From: Puccinellia tenuiflora
Taxonomy: Eukaryota > Streptophyta > Magnoliopsida > Poales > Poaceae
DNA: 64,000 nucleotides
Direction: 5' to 3'
Assembly (NCBI GenBank): GCA_012064385.1
Contig: QRDG01000823.1
Span: 228,572-292,571 of the forward strand
In this document: positions 34,463 through 47,360 of the stretch, one piece after another
Position numbering within the stretch: position 1 is the stretch's first letter
Layout of the letters: every line of letters starts with the position of its first letter
Notes under the pieces: model-generated
What the model saw: only the letters and a program-made list of their open reading frames with translations
Told to the model about the DNA's origin: nothing
The model's database searches: none
Program-made: the position numbers and the translations under genes

Positions 34463-37400
34463 TGATACGTGTCAAACGTATCTATAATTTTTTATTGTTC
34501 CATGCTACTTATATGTCATTGTTACATGTTTTCATTACTTAATTACATCATTTTTAGGTTTTTGTCGGACTAACCTATTGACAAGATGCCCAGTGTCAGT
34601 TCCCTGTTTTTGTTGTTTTCTATTTCAGAAAAGTTACTTCAGGAAATATTCTTGAAATTGGATGAGGATTTACGACGATTTTTATGCGACAAGATAAAGA
34701 CCTGGACCAAAGGGGAGCCGGAGGGGCCACCTCAGGCCGCGGCTAGGGGTCGCCCCTGGCCCCTGGACGCCGCCTCGGCCTCCCTCGACGCCTATAAATT
34801 GCCTTCTGACCTAAAAACGTCGGGGGCGATGATTATTTTCCAGAAACACATCCCGACGCCGCCGCCACCTCGAACCCTAGTTCGGGGAGATTCTGAAGCT
34901 GCTCCTGGCACGCTACCGGAGGGGAAATCGATCCCGGAGGGCTCTACATCGCCATGCCTTCCACCGAGATGAAGTGTGAGTAGTTCCAACTTGGACTACG
35001 GGTCCATAGCAGTAGCTAGATGGTTGTCTCTTTCTCTCTTGTGCTTCATGTTTATGGTCTTGTGAGCTGCCCTACATGATCAAGATGGACTATTTATAAT
35101 GCTATATGATGTGTTTGTTGGGATCCGATGGATTATGAAGTTATGATCAGATTGTGCATGATTCTTATATTTTAATTTATGTTCTTGCATGCTCTTCGAT
35201 GTGTGTACTTGCTTTGGCCAAGTAATTGCGTGTGTCTCCAAGAGGGAGTATTTATGCTAGATAGTTGGTTCATGCCCCCTTTTAAGGACGAGGGTGTGCT
35301 GTTGCGAGTAAGGCAGCGATGTTTATGTCTACGTGATTATAAATGTTGCTTACATTATACACTTTACTTAATATAATTGTGTGTTGCTTGCAACTTAATA
35401 CCGATGGGTGACAGGCTGGATAGCGATCCCTAAGTGGACTTTTTAGACAAAGATGCAGTCGGATGGCGGTCTTTGTTCCTTGTTGTGATGCCTGCATGAA
35501 TATTATCATGAACAATCTGATATAGCTAGATTAAGTTTGTGTCATAATTCTGTCAATTGCCCAGCTGTAATTTGTTTACCCTTCATATGAGTATTTTATT
35601 TATTGGAGAGACACCGCTAGTGAACCCATGGCCCCCGATCCATCTTTTTACATTGTTTATAACCTCGTTTACTTGCTTTCCAACATCGCTTGCTTGCTGG
35701 TCCGTTTTCATAAATCATTTCACTACACTATATGTTTAACCGCTTTGTTTTCAGCAGACCGGGAAGATTGACAACCTTCCTGCCGTTGGGGGCAAAGTAA
35801 TTGTTTGAGTGTGTGCAGGTCCACGTTCGTCATGGCTAAGCGCCAGAGACCGTCGACGTTCACCTCATTGTTGATTTCAAAGTCCTACTGGTTCGATTAA
35901 ACCTTGGTTCTTCACTGAGGGAAAACTGCTACTTGCTACATCCACACCTTTGCTTGGGGCACCACCCAACTCTGCCAGTAATCATCAAGCAGTTTTCTGG
36001 TGCCGTTGCCAGGAACTTTGGAGCTGCAGCAAGGGGAGGCACGCACGCCCAATCACTTAACTTTCTTTTTTTATTGCTTAGTTTACTTCTCGTTTTGCTT
36101 ATTTACTTGTTTAAAAGTTTTAAAACCCAAAATAATTGGTGTAGTCTTTATTCCTGTTTTGTTTAGTTTTATGTTTCGCTTATTAGCTATGTCTCCTCCT
36201 GATTTTGGCATGAAGAAGATTAATGTTGGAAGTGGGGATGTTATTGGTAGAGATAATACTGAAGAATTCCTTACTTTTGTTAGCAAGCTTTTCGCTCATG
36301 ATAAAAGATCTATAGTCAATCTCACCCATAGTTATGATTCTGCTATCTCTTGTTTGGTGAATCGTCTTGAGCATAGGTTTGTTAATCTTAACCCAATATT
36401 GCAGAAAATGTTCCTTAAACTTGATAGCCTGGAGAAAGGGGAAGAAAAGATCACGTGCTAGAAACCCTCTTCCATGAATTTGATGATATTGTTGTAGAAG
36501 CTCGCAAAATATTTGTTCGATATGGTAGACTTGGAACTTATCCCAATGTTCATTATTCATTAGAAGTTAGGGATGCAAATGTGAGAAAGTACACTCGTAC
36601 TACTGAAAAGAAAGATAATTATCGTGTTTATGTTCCCTTCAAACTACTAGGAATAGCCGATGCTTTAATGTATAATTTTTCTTGGATCTCACCAGAAAAA
36701 CTTTTTGTTGAAGGAAGCAAGCCTATAAAGGATAATAAGGATGGGTCTCAGCCCTACATAACGGAGATTGATTGCCTTTGCGAGAAGACTATGGGAGAAG
36801 GTGAGAAAGGTAATGAGGTTCGTAAAGATGATGATGATTTTGATTTTGAAAATACTTGATATTTGGCATTGCGCCTAGCAAAAAGGCGTTAAAGAAAAGC
36901 GCTTGTTGGGAGGCAACCCAATTTTACTTTCAGTTTGATTTTACTTTTTTTGAGTCATGAAGTCGTTACTTCTGTAGAAACTTCATTATATCCTTGTTTT
37001 TAGTTTTTGTGTGCCAAGAATTAGCCTCTAATGCTTAGAGAGTGCAAAGTTTTGTTTTGCTGTCCAGAAACAGATTCTGAGCTCTTGTTGCAGGAAAATC
37101 CGAAAAATCCCAGAACATTAAATTTTTCTGGGAATTTTTGACAGCAAGCCTTATACTTTTATCTATCTTTCATTAGTTTTAAGTTTTTTATTTGATCCCC
37201 ATAAGTGCCTCTAAAAAATAGATCTTTGCAGACTGTCCAGTTTTGACATATTCTGCCTTTATCTCTGTTCGCCTCTTTTATTAACGTCATTAGTAGTACT
37301 TTTGGATGGAGTGCTACCTTTGAGGCTTAGTAAACAGTAGCTAATGCTAAATCAAGTTTGTGCAATTTGTCTGAGTGGAACCAAAGTGAGTTTTGTTTTA

Positions 37401-38482
37401 TTGGGACTAACCCTCTAATCAGTTTATGCAAAATTTTGTGTGAAGGGAGTTTTTAGGTTCCACGAGAGAAGATGATGAACGAAGTTGAAGGATAAAAAAA
37501 AGCACAAGCTTGGGGATGCCCCCGTGGCACCCCACTGAACATTCAAGAAGACTCAAGCATCTAAGCTTGGGGATGCCCAAGGCATCACCTCTTCTTCATC
37601 GACAACCATCAGGTCGTCTCCGTTGAAACTATGTTTTTATCACTTCTTATATTATGTGCTGTTCTTGGAGCGTCATTTTATTTTGCTTTCTGTTTGTGTT
37701 AGTTTGTTTGCTGGTCATGTAATTTGTTGGATCCTTGCTATCTTGTGTGGGAGAGAGACATGCTCCGCCTTTTCATTTGAATACTCCTGTGCTTCGCTTA
37801 TATTTTGTTGAGTATTCTTAGCTTTGTTTTCTTATCAGCTCTTGTGCTTCGCTTATATCTTTTTAAGAGTTGTTAGTTGTTGTTATTAGACTCTCTTTTT
37901 CTTCACTTATATTTGTTTAGAGAGTTGTTTGTGGTAGCTTGCTTGATTTGTTGGAATGATAAAAATGCCGTGCATGTGGTAGTGGTGTGATGAAAAACTT
38001 GTATAGTCGTGTAGATCTTCATGTTTGAATAACTTGAAACTTGCCAATTGTTTTGAGATGTTAAGTGAATTAATGCTTAAACTTGCTGGTTATTTAAGTT
38101 AAGGCTCATTAGTGAAGAACTACCGTTAAAGCTTGAATTTATAAAGTTTCGCCATGCTTGTAAGTTCGATAGGAAAGTGTTTTCATCAAATGAAAGTTTG
38201 GTTAACAAGGGAGACAGTGTAGAGTTTTTGTGGTTATGCTTAATGTATGTTCTATAGTCATTCTTGTTCCGGTTGCTGGTGCTTGTTTGCTTTGATATCT
38301 TTGCTAGCCAAAAAGTCTGTACTGAGTGGGAATGCTACTCCTGCATCCAAACTCCTTGAGCCAAATATCTTTCCAACAGTGTCCACCATACCTACCTATA
38401 CATGGTATTTCGTGCTATTCCAAGTAAATTTGTCATGTGCTACCTTTAAAACTTCAAAATACTCCAATTTGTGTCTTTGTTT
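34463..38482 (+). mobile_element. LTR retrotransposon A, non-autonomous, 5' part
   Basis: Starts TGATACGTGTCAAACGTATC at 34463, like LTRs of a widespread Triticeae non-autonomous gypsy-like group. The LTR probably ends near 35945, where the leader begins with CAGTTTTCTGGTGCCGTTGCC. Inside are a decayed ORF (36189-36859), the phrase GCTTGTTGGGAGGCAACCCA, and twice CTTGGGGATGCCC (37510, 37566), all usual in the untranslated interior of this group. No protease, reverse transcriptase or integrase. The right part is displaced by the insertion of element B at 38483 and is not in the window. Confidence 0.7.
36189..36859 (+). pseudogene. ORF of unknown function in element A, frameshifted
   Basis: The first frame begins MSPPDFGMKKINVGSGDVIG and ends at TAG 36459-36461. 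Without a gap the next frame carries LETLFHEFDDIVVEARKIF and runs on to TGA 36857-36859 with an acidic end (DDDDFDFENT). The two parts read as one protein broken by a frameshift near 36450. It is the only coding trace in element A. I know no domain for it. Confidence 0.6.
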
Positions 38483-41074
38483 TGTAACATCCTGAATTTT
38501 GGCCCTTTAAAAATTTCTTTCACGAAACCAACATTTGGATTTGGATTTGGATCTTCTGATTTTGCGCCTCTCTTTTCTTCTACATTTCTGAAACCCAAAG
38601 CCCCCTCAAAAGGTTTTCTCTTCTTTAAAATACAAAAAACCAAAAACCCTAGCTTTCCAAAGGAAGTGTGTCAAGGGTGACTCCAAAAATTCTCCAAAAA
38701 TTCAAGGAGGATCCCTAACCAGTGTATAACCCAAATATGCAAAAATATCTCATACATTGTTAAGAAATATTTGACCTTTTCCCTATTTTGTTTTCTGCCT
38801 AGAACTCTAAATATTTGTGAAAGCCTACCAAACCATTTCTCCTTGTCATAAAAACCCCCAAAATAGGTGCTCATATCCAGTACCTATCTCAGGGAATTTT
38901 CTTGTCCCAATCCCATTTGTTTTAGAGCCCCAAAATCTGTTTCTCCTTTTTGACCAGAAGTGTTCGATGAATTTTCATGTAGCCCAAGTTGCAAACCAGC
39001 ACAACCTCACAACTGGGAAGTTGTAGGATTTTCATTTTGTCACAGGGTGACGCTGTCAGGTTTTCTTTTGGATGCCTAGGATGAGAGAAACATCCTGATG
39101 CCGATGTCGGCATGGCCACACCCATGGTCACCACGGGCGTGACCGTGCCCGACGGCGCCGCCACTTTATGGTCCACGCCGTTCAGCCTCCCCCATTCCGT
39201 TCCATACCCCGCCAGTGCCCCACCACTCCCTGGTCCTCCGGAAGACCCGCTTGACAGCTCACCCCCGCCCCCTTACCTGTGCGCCGCCGAGCACTAGCCG
39301 ACGCGCCGCATGCACAGGGCCGCCGTGGGACCCCCTCGCCAGTGGCCAGCATCGCCGCCCGTGCCTATCCTCCACCCCGCGATCTCCGTTGTCCAGCTGG
39401 TGTGCCACCCGCATGGCGACGCGCCGCCGCCCGTGCCTATCCTCCATGGAAATGCCCCTACGGTCGGACACCTCACCCCCTCGCCAGTGCCACGCCACCC
39501 CAAGCCTATCCACGAGTACGCGTTTTCCGTCGTCCAGCTTGCAGGACGCCCGCATGGCGACGCGCCACATCTACACCAACGACGTGATGCCCGCCGGACG
39601 GGGACACCTCACCCCGCCACCGCATCATGCCCCCATGATGGCCACCCCCTCGAGAGGCTATAAAGGAGCCCCGAGCCGCAGCCAAGCACCGCACCTCACC
39701 ACACTGGCTCCCAGTACCCTCTCCCTCCCCCCATTGCACCCCGAGCCGCTCCACATCGCCGCCGGCAAATTTTCCCTAGCCGCACGGGCTCCGGCCAAAT
39801 TCCTCGTCGTGAGACCATCTCTTACCAATTAAACCCACCACCGACCCCCCCCCCCAGAGCACCATGAACCCGACGCCACTCTCGCCAGGGTGATTGGTGG
39901 CCGGCACCGTCGTATTCATCCTCGACCGCCACTCGGCCGCTGCGGTCGACGACGTCACTGCTACCCCAAGCCTCCTCACCGTCCGTGAACACACCGACGG
40001 CCCGCACTCACCTCCCCGAGCCCCTCCGCTTCCTCTCCCTCTCCTACCCGTCACCACAGCCACCGGGGAAACCTCGCCTATGAGTTCGCCGGAGCCGGCG
40101 ACCCCCGTCCCCTGTTCTTTCTTTTTCAGAGCATACCAATTCGGTTTAAAACGACGGGACCCACCTGTCAGACATTTAATCTTTTCCCGAAATGTTTTCT
40201 GTTTATTTCTCTGTTTTTGAAAAACAGATTTTTAGGCCCACTTTGAATGGTCATATCTCTCTCAAAAATGATCAGAAAAATATAAGTCTTTTTGCACTAG
40301 CTTTGTTTTGAAAATATCTATCCAATGCACTGGTTTCAAGTGATTTGAAGTCTATTTGCCTACTGAACCTTTGAAAGCCTTGTGGAGAGTTTTAACCATG
40401 TTTTTGAATTTCTTTAATAGATTCCAACCCTCCATTTGAAGTGGAAGTTGAACTTGTTCCTGAAGGCAAGCCATCAGCCCCAAACCATATGTTCCCAAGT
40501 TGTCAATGTCTTGTTTGCCATGATTGTTATTGTCGCAACAGTGGAACATGGGGTTCCCCTGATGCGGTCAAAGTGGGTCCATCGCACATGGGCCCACCAA
40601 GGAAGCACTCAAGGCCAAGGCACAAGACTGGCAGATGGGCCCCCCCATCTGCCCCACGACGTCCCGATGCGCGCGACATCAACAACCAAGGCAAAGGACC
40701 CGGGGACCCTCCGGGGCCCCCTCGACTCGGAAGCAGGCATGGAGTTCCCGGGACCCCGATGCCCGGCAGGAGGCCAGGCTCACCCCCGGGAACCAACCTC
40801 CAGTGCGCTAAGAGGATAAGCTTGCCATCCCTGGCTGGAGGCTCCTAGAAGACTTGGGCGCCAAGAAGATGGAGGCGCCAAAGGGGGGAAGAGGCGGAAA
40901 AGCTGCCAGCCTCTGTCCGCCCTCCCTGGAAAAGGTGGGCGACCTCACCTACCCCCTCTGAGAAGAATACTTGGACGAGAGGAGGCCACGTCGCCTCCTA
41001 AGGAGAACCCGGAGGGGTTTTCCCGCCAAAACCCCTCCGGCCCCCAAGGGTGCACCTGTGGTATCCCCTTAGCC

Positions 41075-41081
41075 TATAAAA
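41075..41081 (+). promoter_or_regulatory. TATA box in B 5' LTR
   Basis: TATAAAA inside AGCCTATAAAAGGAGGA, the expected core promoter of the LTR. Confidence 0.65.
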
Positions 41082-41935
41082 GGAGGACCGAGGCACCCAA
41101 GGGAGGGGAGAAGAGGAAGGAAGATCACAAGATCGGAGGAGGACAAGACGGAACACCGTCGAGTTGGAGGCTAGGCTAGGTAGTGCACAAGTCCGAGATT
41201 AGCTTAGGCGAGAGGTGATCTCCTCCGGGCCAGGATCTGCTCGTCTTCAACCTCTAGCCAACACCTCCCGGGTTCTCACCTGCGACCACCATTGTAAAGC
41301 TACACCATGATATACCTCCCAATCCAGACATGCAGGAGTAGGGCTGTTAGCCTCCGGGCGGCCCGAACCTGGGTAAACTCCTTGTGTCTCTGTGATGCTT
41401 GCTAGTACGTAGATCTCGAGCGTAGACGAAGCCCCCGGGCGGAAGACGTTCCTCAGCCTCCTTCGCGCCCCATACTGAACCTAAAAAGGGGGTATCCTTT
41501 ACTCCCGGTGTCCGTGATCCAAGACACGACAGTTATTTGTTTGAGCGTTAGCTTGCATCTCACATGTCATATTTCATGCTTATCATTTCATGTGATCTAT
41601 CATTGCTACCCTTATTTCCTGTAATACGATAAACCCATATCATGTGGGTTGAGTTCCGGTACCCCGACTAAATACACGTTGGGTCTTACCCAAGTGGATT
41701 GAAACGGCTACTTTTCTGTAGAGTGGTGGCGTTGTGTTGGACGGTACCATGCACCACTCCCCATTTCGGCGACGATGGACTAGGGGAACCGCCGCAGTCA
41801 ATGGAATGGAGGAACGGGATCGCGTGGATGCCTCCACTAATTCTTGTAGTTGACCTGTGGCAGGTGCTGGTCGGAGGTATCTCCGCCATAGTCGCCCGGT
41901 TGGCGCTGACCAACTGTGTTATTTTGTTTTCTTTT

Positions 41936-42205
41936 AATCAACCCGTGGTAGGCGTTGGTCGGAGGTATCTCCGCCGCAGTCGCCCGGTTGACCGTACTTT
42001 CTTTTTAATCAACCTGTGGCAGGCACCCAGTCGCCCGGTTGACCGTACTTTCTTTTTAATCAACCTGTGGCAGGCACCCAATCGCCCGGTTGATTGTACT
42101 TTCTTTTGAATCAACCTGTGGCAGGCACCCAGTCGCCCGGTTGACTGTGCTTTCTTTTAAATCAACATGTGGCAGGCACCCCAGTCGCCCGGTTGACTTT
42201 GTTCA
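41936..42205 (+). repeat. 51 bp minisatellite in the LTR of B
   Basis: AATCAAC starts at 41936, 42007, 42058, 42109 and 42160. Units carry CTGTGGCAGGCACCCAGTCG and CCCGGTTGACTGT followed by a T-rich spacer. The first unit is longer (71 bases) because it keeps a GGTCGGAGGTATCTCCGCC segment, also present near 41870. Confidence 0.9.
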
Positions 42206-43473
42206 TTTTTGCTGGACTACTACGTGATTATTATATGCTCGTTTATAACTTGTGGACTAATGTTTGTTGCTTGTCTTACTGTGAGAATGGTGACTAAGTA
42301 AAAAGTTGCTAAGTGAATAATCACCTCCGTCGACTAGATTGAGTCATATAGTGCCACTCGCCAAACACCACCCGCACAACCATGCGTCGTTGAATGGGAA
42401 AACCGTACCTTAGTAGCCTATCAAGCCTCTTTTGATGCTACCCACTTGGCAAGTCTTGTCGGTTACTGCATAGTTGTGGTCGGGCTAGTCTTGTGAAGGT
42501 TCCAGAGCTAGGCGTCGCTCATGAGTTGGGGACGTGCCGGATTCACTTCGTCATAAGACTTAGCCCGAGTGGTAAGTCGGTAGCTACACAAGGAGTGTCT
42601 TGGTAGAGCGGACGACTACGGGGGAATAGGTTTGTGCTGTCGCCATGATGGGTATAGTACTTCGGTACTGGCGGTACAAGCTTAGACCCCAACGTGTGGA
42701 TAAAAGTTGCAACCTCTCGAGAGTGTCAAATCTATAATCTAGTGTTGTTCCTAAATGAGGAACGGTGTTGGGTCCAGTCACACTAGAGTCAGTCCAGCCG
42801 AACACGGAGAAACAAAGTATCTAAATGGCTAGAGTTGGCTAAAGCTGAATGAGCTGAAAGGTGGACCATAGTTGGTCAAAGTGCTGAGCCTCGAGTTGGA
42901 CCAGAGTTGGTCAAGCTTGAGACCCTAAGCGTTGAGAATATTGTTGTGTGGAAATGAGACTTGTTCCATAAGCCACGGTTCCCGTCACAGGTAAGTAGGT
43001 AAGTTAAGTCCAACCGTTAAGCTTGGGCTCGCACTTTACCCTACCGCACTCATGCCATGCCATATAGGATCGTTGGTTACAGTTAATTGTGGATTGATGT
43101 CTTGCGAGTACATTCCATGTACTCACCTGGCTTTTCATGCGGCCAGATCCTCCTACCCCCGTCGCCGAGTACCCCTTGTATGAGAACTAGGCACGGTATC
43201 CAGGCAGAGCCCCGTGGAGTTAGGCCCTCTTCGTCACACACTTCCTCCATTCCGCTGACGCCCTCTGAAGGAGTTATGTTCGATAAATAATGTACAAACT
43301 GTTGTGTGCGCTGGGGCGCAGCCTTGTAATGAGACCCTTGTAATGTACTGTCGGCTCCCGAGACCTTAATAAAGTTGTTGGTTATGTTCTGTTATCAAGT
43401 TGTCATATATTCAGTGCTTCTGGGACTGATATATGGGGTAACTCGATCCCTCGGATCGGGGTGCCACAGAGCT

Positions 43474-43486
43474 TGGTATCAGAGCC
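43474..43486 (+). other. primer binding site of element B
   Basis: TGGTATCAGAGCC, complementary to the 3' end of initiator methionine tRNA, five bases after the LTR end. Confidence 0.9.
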
Positions 43487-43622
43487 TAACTGCTCGTAGG
43501 ATACCCTAGTTCTAGCGGAGACCGTAGAGAACAAACGTTGCCATGTTGCTTTTTTTCAATTGTTTCTCTATCCGTTTGTGCTTACTTAACCGTGCCACTC
43601 ACCCTTTTAATGTATGGTACAG

Positions 43623-44261
43623 ATGTCATTCGACCTCCTCGTAGAAACCACCGCCTTGCACGAGCTCGGCACGACCAAGTTCCTCCGTGAGATTTGGGGT
43701 CATCACTACCCATCCGCACCGCCTCCGAAGTACCGCGTGTTCTACTCCCGTTCCAATGGGACTCGCACCGAGTTCACTGCCACGGTCTACTTGCGCGCTG
43801 AACCCGGAGAGGGTGGACACTCCTTCCAGGAGGTCGCCGGGGATGCTATCATCCTCCTACGCACCCATGACCCCGTCATGAAGGTGCGCACCCGCTACGT
43901 GTACTTCCCAAGGTTGGACCTGAGCAACGGGGACGTCCTCTTCCCCAACCCGGGGGATTCCACTTCAGCACTCACCTCCCTCCTCCAATACATGTCCTAC
44001 CTCCACCAGTATCTACATGACACACTTTTTCAGCTATCTACGCTTCATTCCAACCTTACTGCAACCGAGGCAGCCAGGGCACCGGGACTTGATCCTCCTC
44101 ACCCAACACCCCTTCCTCGAGGTACCCTCGACCAGCTTAGGGCAAGCCTCATTTTCGCTCCCGCCCGAGCCGCCCCGTTCCGTAGTTCAACCACCGCTCC
44201 TCGCTTCAGGCCACGCGCCTCCACCGAGCTCCCACCGGAGCCCCCCGCTCAGCGATGCTGA
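43623..44261 (+). CDS. extra ORF between primer site and gag, unknown
   Basis: 212 residues starting MSFDLLVETTALHELG. The first two thirds look like a folded domain (FYSRSNGTRTEFTATVYL, HSFQEVAGDAIILLRTH, RTRYVYFPRL); the end is Pro-rich. After the stop an acidic stretch (TEEDSSDSLEI) follows in another frame up to TAG at 44391-44393, so the original ORF was probably longer. Its place ahead of gag is unusual for a gypsy element. Element D also has an ORF right after its primer site. I know no domain or function. Confidence 0.6.
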   Translation: MSFDLLVETTALHELGTTKFLREIWGHHYPSAPPPKYRVFYSRSNGTRTEFTATVYLRAEPGEGGHSFQEVAGDAIILLRTHDPVMKVRTRYVYFPRLDLSNGDVLFPNPGDSTSALTSLLQYMSYLHQYLHDTLFQLSTLHSNLTATEAARAPGLDPPHPTPLPRGTLDQLRASLIFAPARAAPFRSSTTAPRFRPRASTELPPEPPAQRC

Positions 44262-44662
44262 GCCACCGCCGCCCCGTCGACTCCCACGTACACCCCAGGG
44301 GCGCCTATTGAGACCAACACCGGCACCGAGGAGGACAGCAGCGACAGTCTCGAGATTCTCGCACCAGCGATACCCCTCGAGATGGAGTTCTAGACGCTAG
44401 CCTCAGGAGCAGCAGCGCATGTACCTTAGTCATGTATCATAGTCGACGACCGCGTAGTCAGACGTGCGCAAGAATAAAGTAGTAGTAATGGCTTGTATCT
44501 TGTATGATAACATGTAATGTATGACATGTAACCCAACCCTCCATTGTATGATAACGCCTTTACTTATCTCTTGCTTTTATTTGGATCTTCCTGGGTGTTA
44601 CATTTCTTTTCCCCTATGGATGCTCATGGCACACGTCCCACCTTCGACCCCCCCTCCCCAGG

Positions 44663-45475
44663 ATGAGGCCCAACATAGGTGCAAGTGGCAGCCAAGGAAC
44701 CCCAATCCGCCGTTCTGCCCGACAAGCCGGCGAGGACCCAATGCCTCCACCACCACCAACTCCTCCTCCACCCCCACCGGAACCAACTCCAAGCCAGTTG
44801 ATGTTGATGATGGATGAGCGTCACCAACTGCACACGACTCAGATCATGAGGGAATTTGGCACCTACATGCAAGCACAGAACGCTCCTCGCCCGGCCCACT
44901 CCAAGCTGCAAGACTTCCAACGTACTCATCCACCCAAGTTCTCGCAAGCCAGCAACCCTCTCGAAGCAGATGATTGGCTCCGTACAATGGCAAAGAAGCT
45001 TGAAATTGTTCGGGTGGAAGAACAAGATAAGGTGCCCTTCACCACCCATTACCTAGAAGGACCAGCCAACATGTGGTGGGACAACCAGAAAGCTATGAGA
45101 GGAGATGGAACCACTGTCACCTGGACTGAATTCCAAGATATCTTCCGTAAAGCCTACATTCCCTCAAGCCTTACCAAGATGAAGCGGCAGGAATTTCTGG
45201 CACTCACTCAGGGCAGCTCATCAGTGAACGAGTATCTAACCAAGTTCAACGGCCTTGCCCGCTATGCCCCCGAAGACGTCAACACAGATGAAAAGAAGAA
45301 GGACATATTTCTCCATGGAATGCACCCGGCTATCAAAACTCAGCTCAGCGTCCTGCAGTTGCCATGGTAAACACCGCACTAATTTCAGAGAAGGAACACC
45401 GCACCATCTATGACTCCCACAAGAGGAAGTTCGAACATCGCAAGCACCAACCAGAAGGAGCCCACACAAGGCCAC
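44663..45475 (+). pseudogene. gag of element B, 5' part
   Basis: Starts MRPNIGASGSQ, Pro-rich linker, then the capsid-like region: LQDFQRTHPPKFSQA, ADDWLRTMAKKLEI, YLEGPANMWWDNQ, TWTEFQDIFRKAYIPSSL and EYLTKFNGLARYAPEDV, the pattern of plant gypsy gag. A one-base shift near 45365 moves the continuation (SEKEHRTIYDSHKRKFE) to another frame. Element C is inserted at 45480/53926, and the zinc knuckle of the same gag lies beyond it. Confidence 0.85.
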
Positions 45476-45480
45476 GTACC

Positions 45481-47346
45481 TGTTGGGAATATGCCCTAGA
45501 GGCAATAATAAAATGGTTTATTAGCATATTCATGTTTATGATAATAGTTTATTCTCCATGCTATAATTGTATTAAATGGAAACATAATACATGTGTGGAA
45601 TATAAACACCAGGTGTCCCTAGTAAGCCTCTACCGGACTAGTTCGTTAGTCAAGAGATGGTTAGAGTTTCCTAACCATGGACTTGTTATAGTCACTTGAT
45701 AACGGAGTCATATCATTAGGAGTAATGATATGATGGACAAGACCCAAAGAATAAAGAGTTGCAATTGATCGTGTCACACAAGTTTCATTGCCAACACTTT
45801 TAGTATGCCAAGTATAGTTTCCTTAGACCATGAGATTATGTCACTCCCGTTTACCGGAGGAATACTTTGTGGACATCAAACGTCACTTCGTAACTGGGTG
45901 ATTATAAAGGTGGCTTTCAGGTATCTCCGATGGTATTTGTTGGGTGACATGAATCAAGACTGGGATTTGTCCTTCCTTGTGACGGAAAAGATATCTCTGG
46001 GCCCTCTCGGTAATATAGCATCTGAAAGGTTGGAACCATGTGATTAAGTGTTAATCACGGAGATCCTATATTATGGACGAGTAAAGAGAATTTGCCAGGT
46101 AACGAGATAGAACTAGATATGGAGATATCGACGATCAAGTCTCGGGCAAATTAAATATCGGTGAGACAAAGGGAATCGTATATGAGATTAAGAATCTCCG
46201 GCATCGTGGTTCAATCGATAAAGAACTTCGTTGAATATGTAGGAGTCAATATGGGCATCCCGGTCCCGCTGTTGATTATTGATATGATCATGTCTGCATG
46301 TTCTCGAACCCGTAGGGTCACACACTTAACGCTCCGATGTAGCTAGGGTTAGCGATGAGATAATTGATGGAATGAACGAATGGTGATTCGGAGTCTCGGA
46401 TGGGATCCCGGACATCACGAGGAGTTCCGGAGTGGTCCGGAGAATAAGATTCATATAAGGAAAGTGGTTTCCGGAGGTATCGGAAAAGTTCCAGAATATT
46501 TCAGCGGGGTACCGGAAGGTTCCGGAAGGTTCTAGAAGAGTCTAGAAGTGGAGCCCATATCGTATGGACCCACATGGGCCAAAGGGGGTGCAGCAACCAT
46601 GTGGGGTGCGCACCACCCTAAAGCCCACATGGGCCTAGCCGGCCAAGCAAAGGCCAAGGGGCCCAAGAAGGGGGCGCCCCAACTTGGGGGCCAAGGAAAG
46701 GGGGGGCCGGCTAGCCCTCCCTAAACCCTAGCCGCCCACTATATAAGGAGGAGAGGGGAGGGGGTGTGGAACACCTTTGCCTTGGTGCCCTAGCCGCACC
46801 CCTCCCTTGGTGCCCTAGCCGCCACCTCCTTTACCTCTCCCTTGGCGCCACCCCTCCCCGAAGGGCTACCGCCATCTCCTCCACCATAGATGCTGCACCA
46901 CCCCTAGCCGTAGGGCTGCTGCACCATGCCCTCCTCTCCCTCTCATCTTGCTTGGCTTGGCGAAGCCATGCTCGTGGAGATCATCATCATCAACGCCACC
47001 ACAACCGTCGTGGTGCCGAGATCCATCTAGCCATCTCCACCTTGCTTGCGGGATCAAGAAGGCGGAGATCTACATCGAGCCGTATGTGTGGATACCGCGG
47101 AGGTGCTACCCCTTGTGGCACTTCGTCGGATTGGACTTCGAGGAAATACATCTCCTCGCGACTAGATGAGTCTAGTTGCGGGGATCGACTAGCCAACCCC
47201 TGCATCGACAAAACGCGTTTGTTGATCTTCAAGGGTAAGAGATTGGATCTCATCTTCGCTACCTCCATCTAGTAGATCTAGATCCTTGGGGTTTATTCCG
47301 CTTGTTGCGTAGGAAAATTTTTGTTTTCTATGCTGCGACCCCTTCA
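45481..47346 (+). repeat. 5' LTR of element C
   Basis: 1866 bp, TGTTGGGAAT...CCCCTTCA. TATA box TATATAA at 46740-46746 followed by GGAGGAGAGG. GGTTCCGG/TTCCGG words cluster at 46425-46550. Confidence 0.95.
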
Positions 47347-47347
47347 G

Positions 47348-47360
47348 TGGTATCAGAGCC
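47348..47360 (+). other. primer binding site of element C
   Basis: TGGTATCAGAGCC, complementary to initiator methionine tRNA, one base after the LTR. Confidence 0.9.

Larger units (their letters stand above)
38483..43468 (+). repeat. 5' LTR of element B, about 5 kb
   Basis: Begins TGTAACATCCTGAATTTTGG and ends GTGCCACA just before the primer site. The first 0.8 kb matches 57543-58355. It contains a TATA box (TATAAAA, 41075-41081) and an AATAAA signal (43368-43373), which would place transcript start near 41.1 kb and end near 43.4 kb. The part before 40.2 kb is rich in C and holds an internal duplication (CGCATGGCGACGCGCC at about 39411 and 39551). No gene is called inside it. Confidence 0.85.

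Noticed and set aside
38817..40220. Proline-rich open frames in the first part of the B LTR
   Set aside because: They lie in a GC-rich LTR segment upstream of its TATA box, differ in frame on all sides and have no domain.
43474..43486. tRNA gene at TGGTATCAGAGCC sites
   Set aside because: These are retrotransposon primer binding sites complementary to a tRNA end; no cloverleaf surrounds them.
45514..45699. Identical small open frames at 45505-45700 and 52084-52278 as duplicated genes
   Set aside because: They are the same stretch of the two LTRs of element C.
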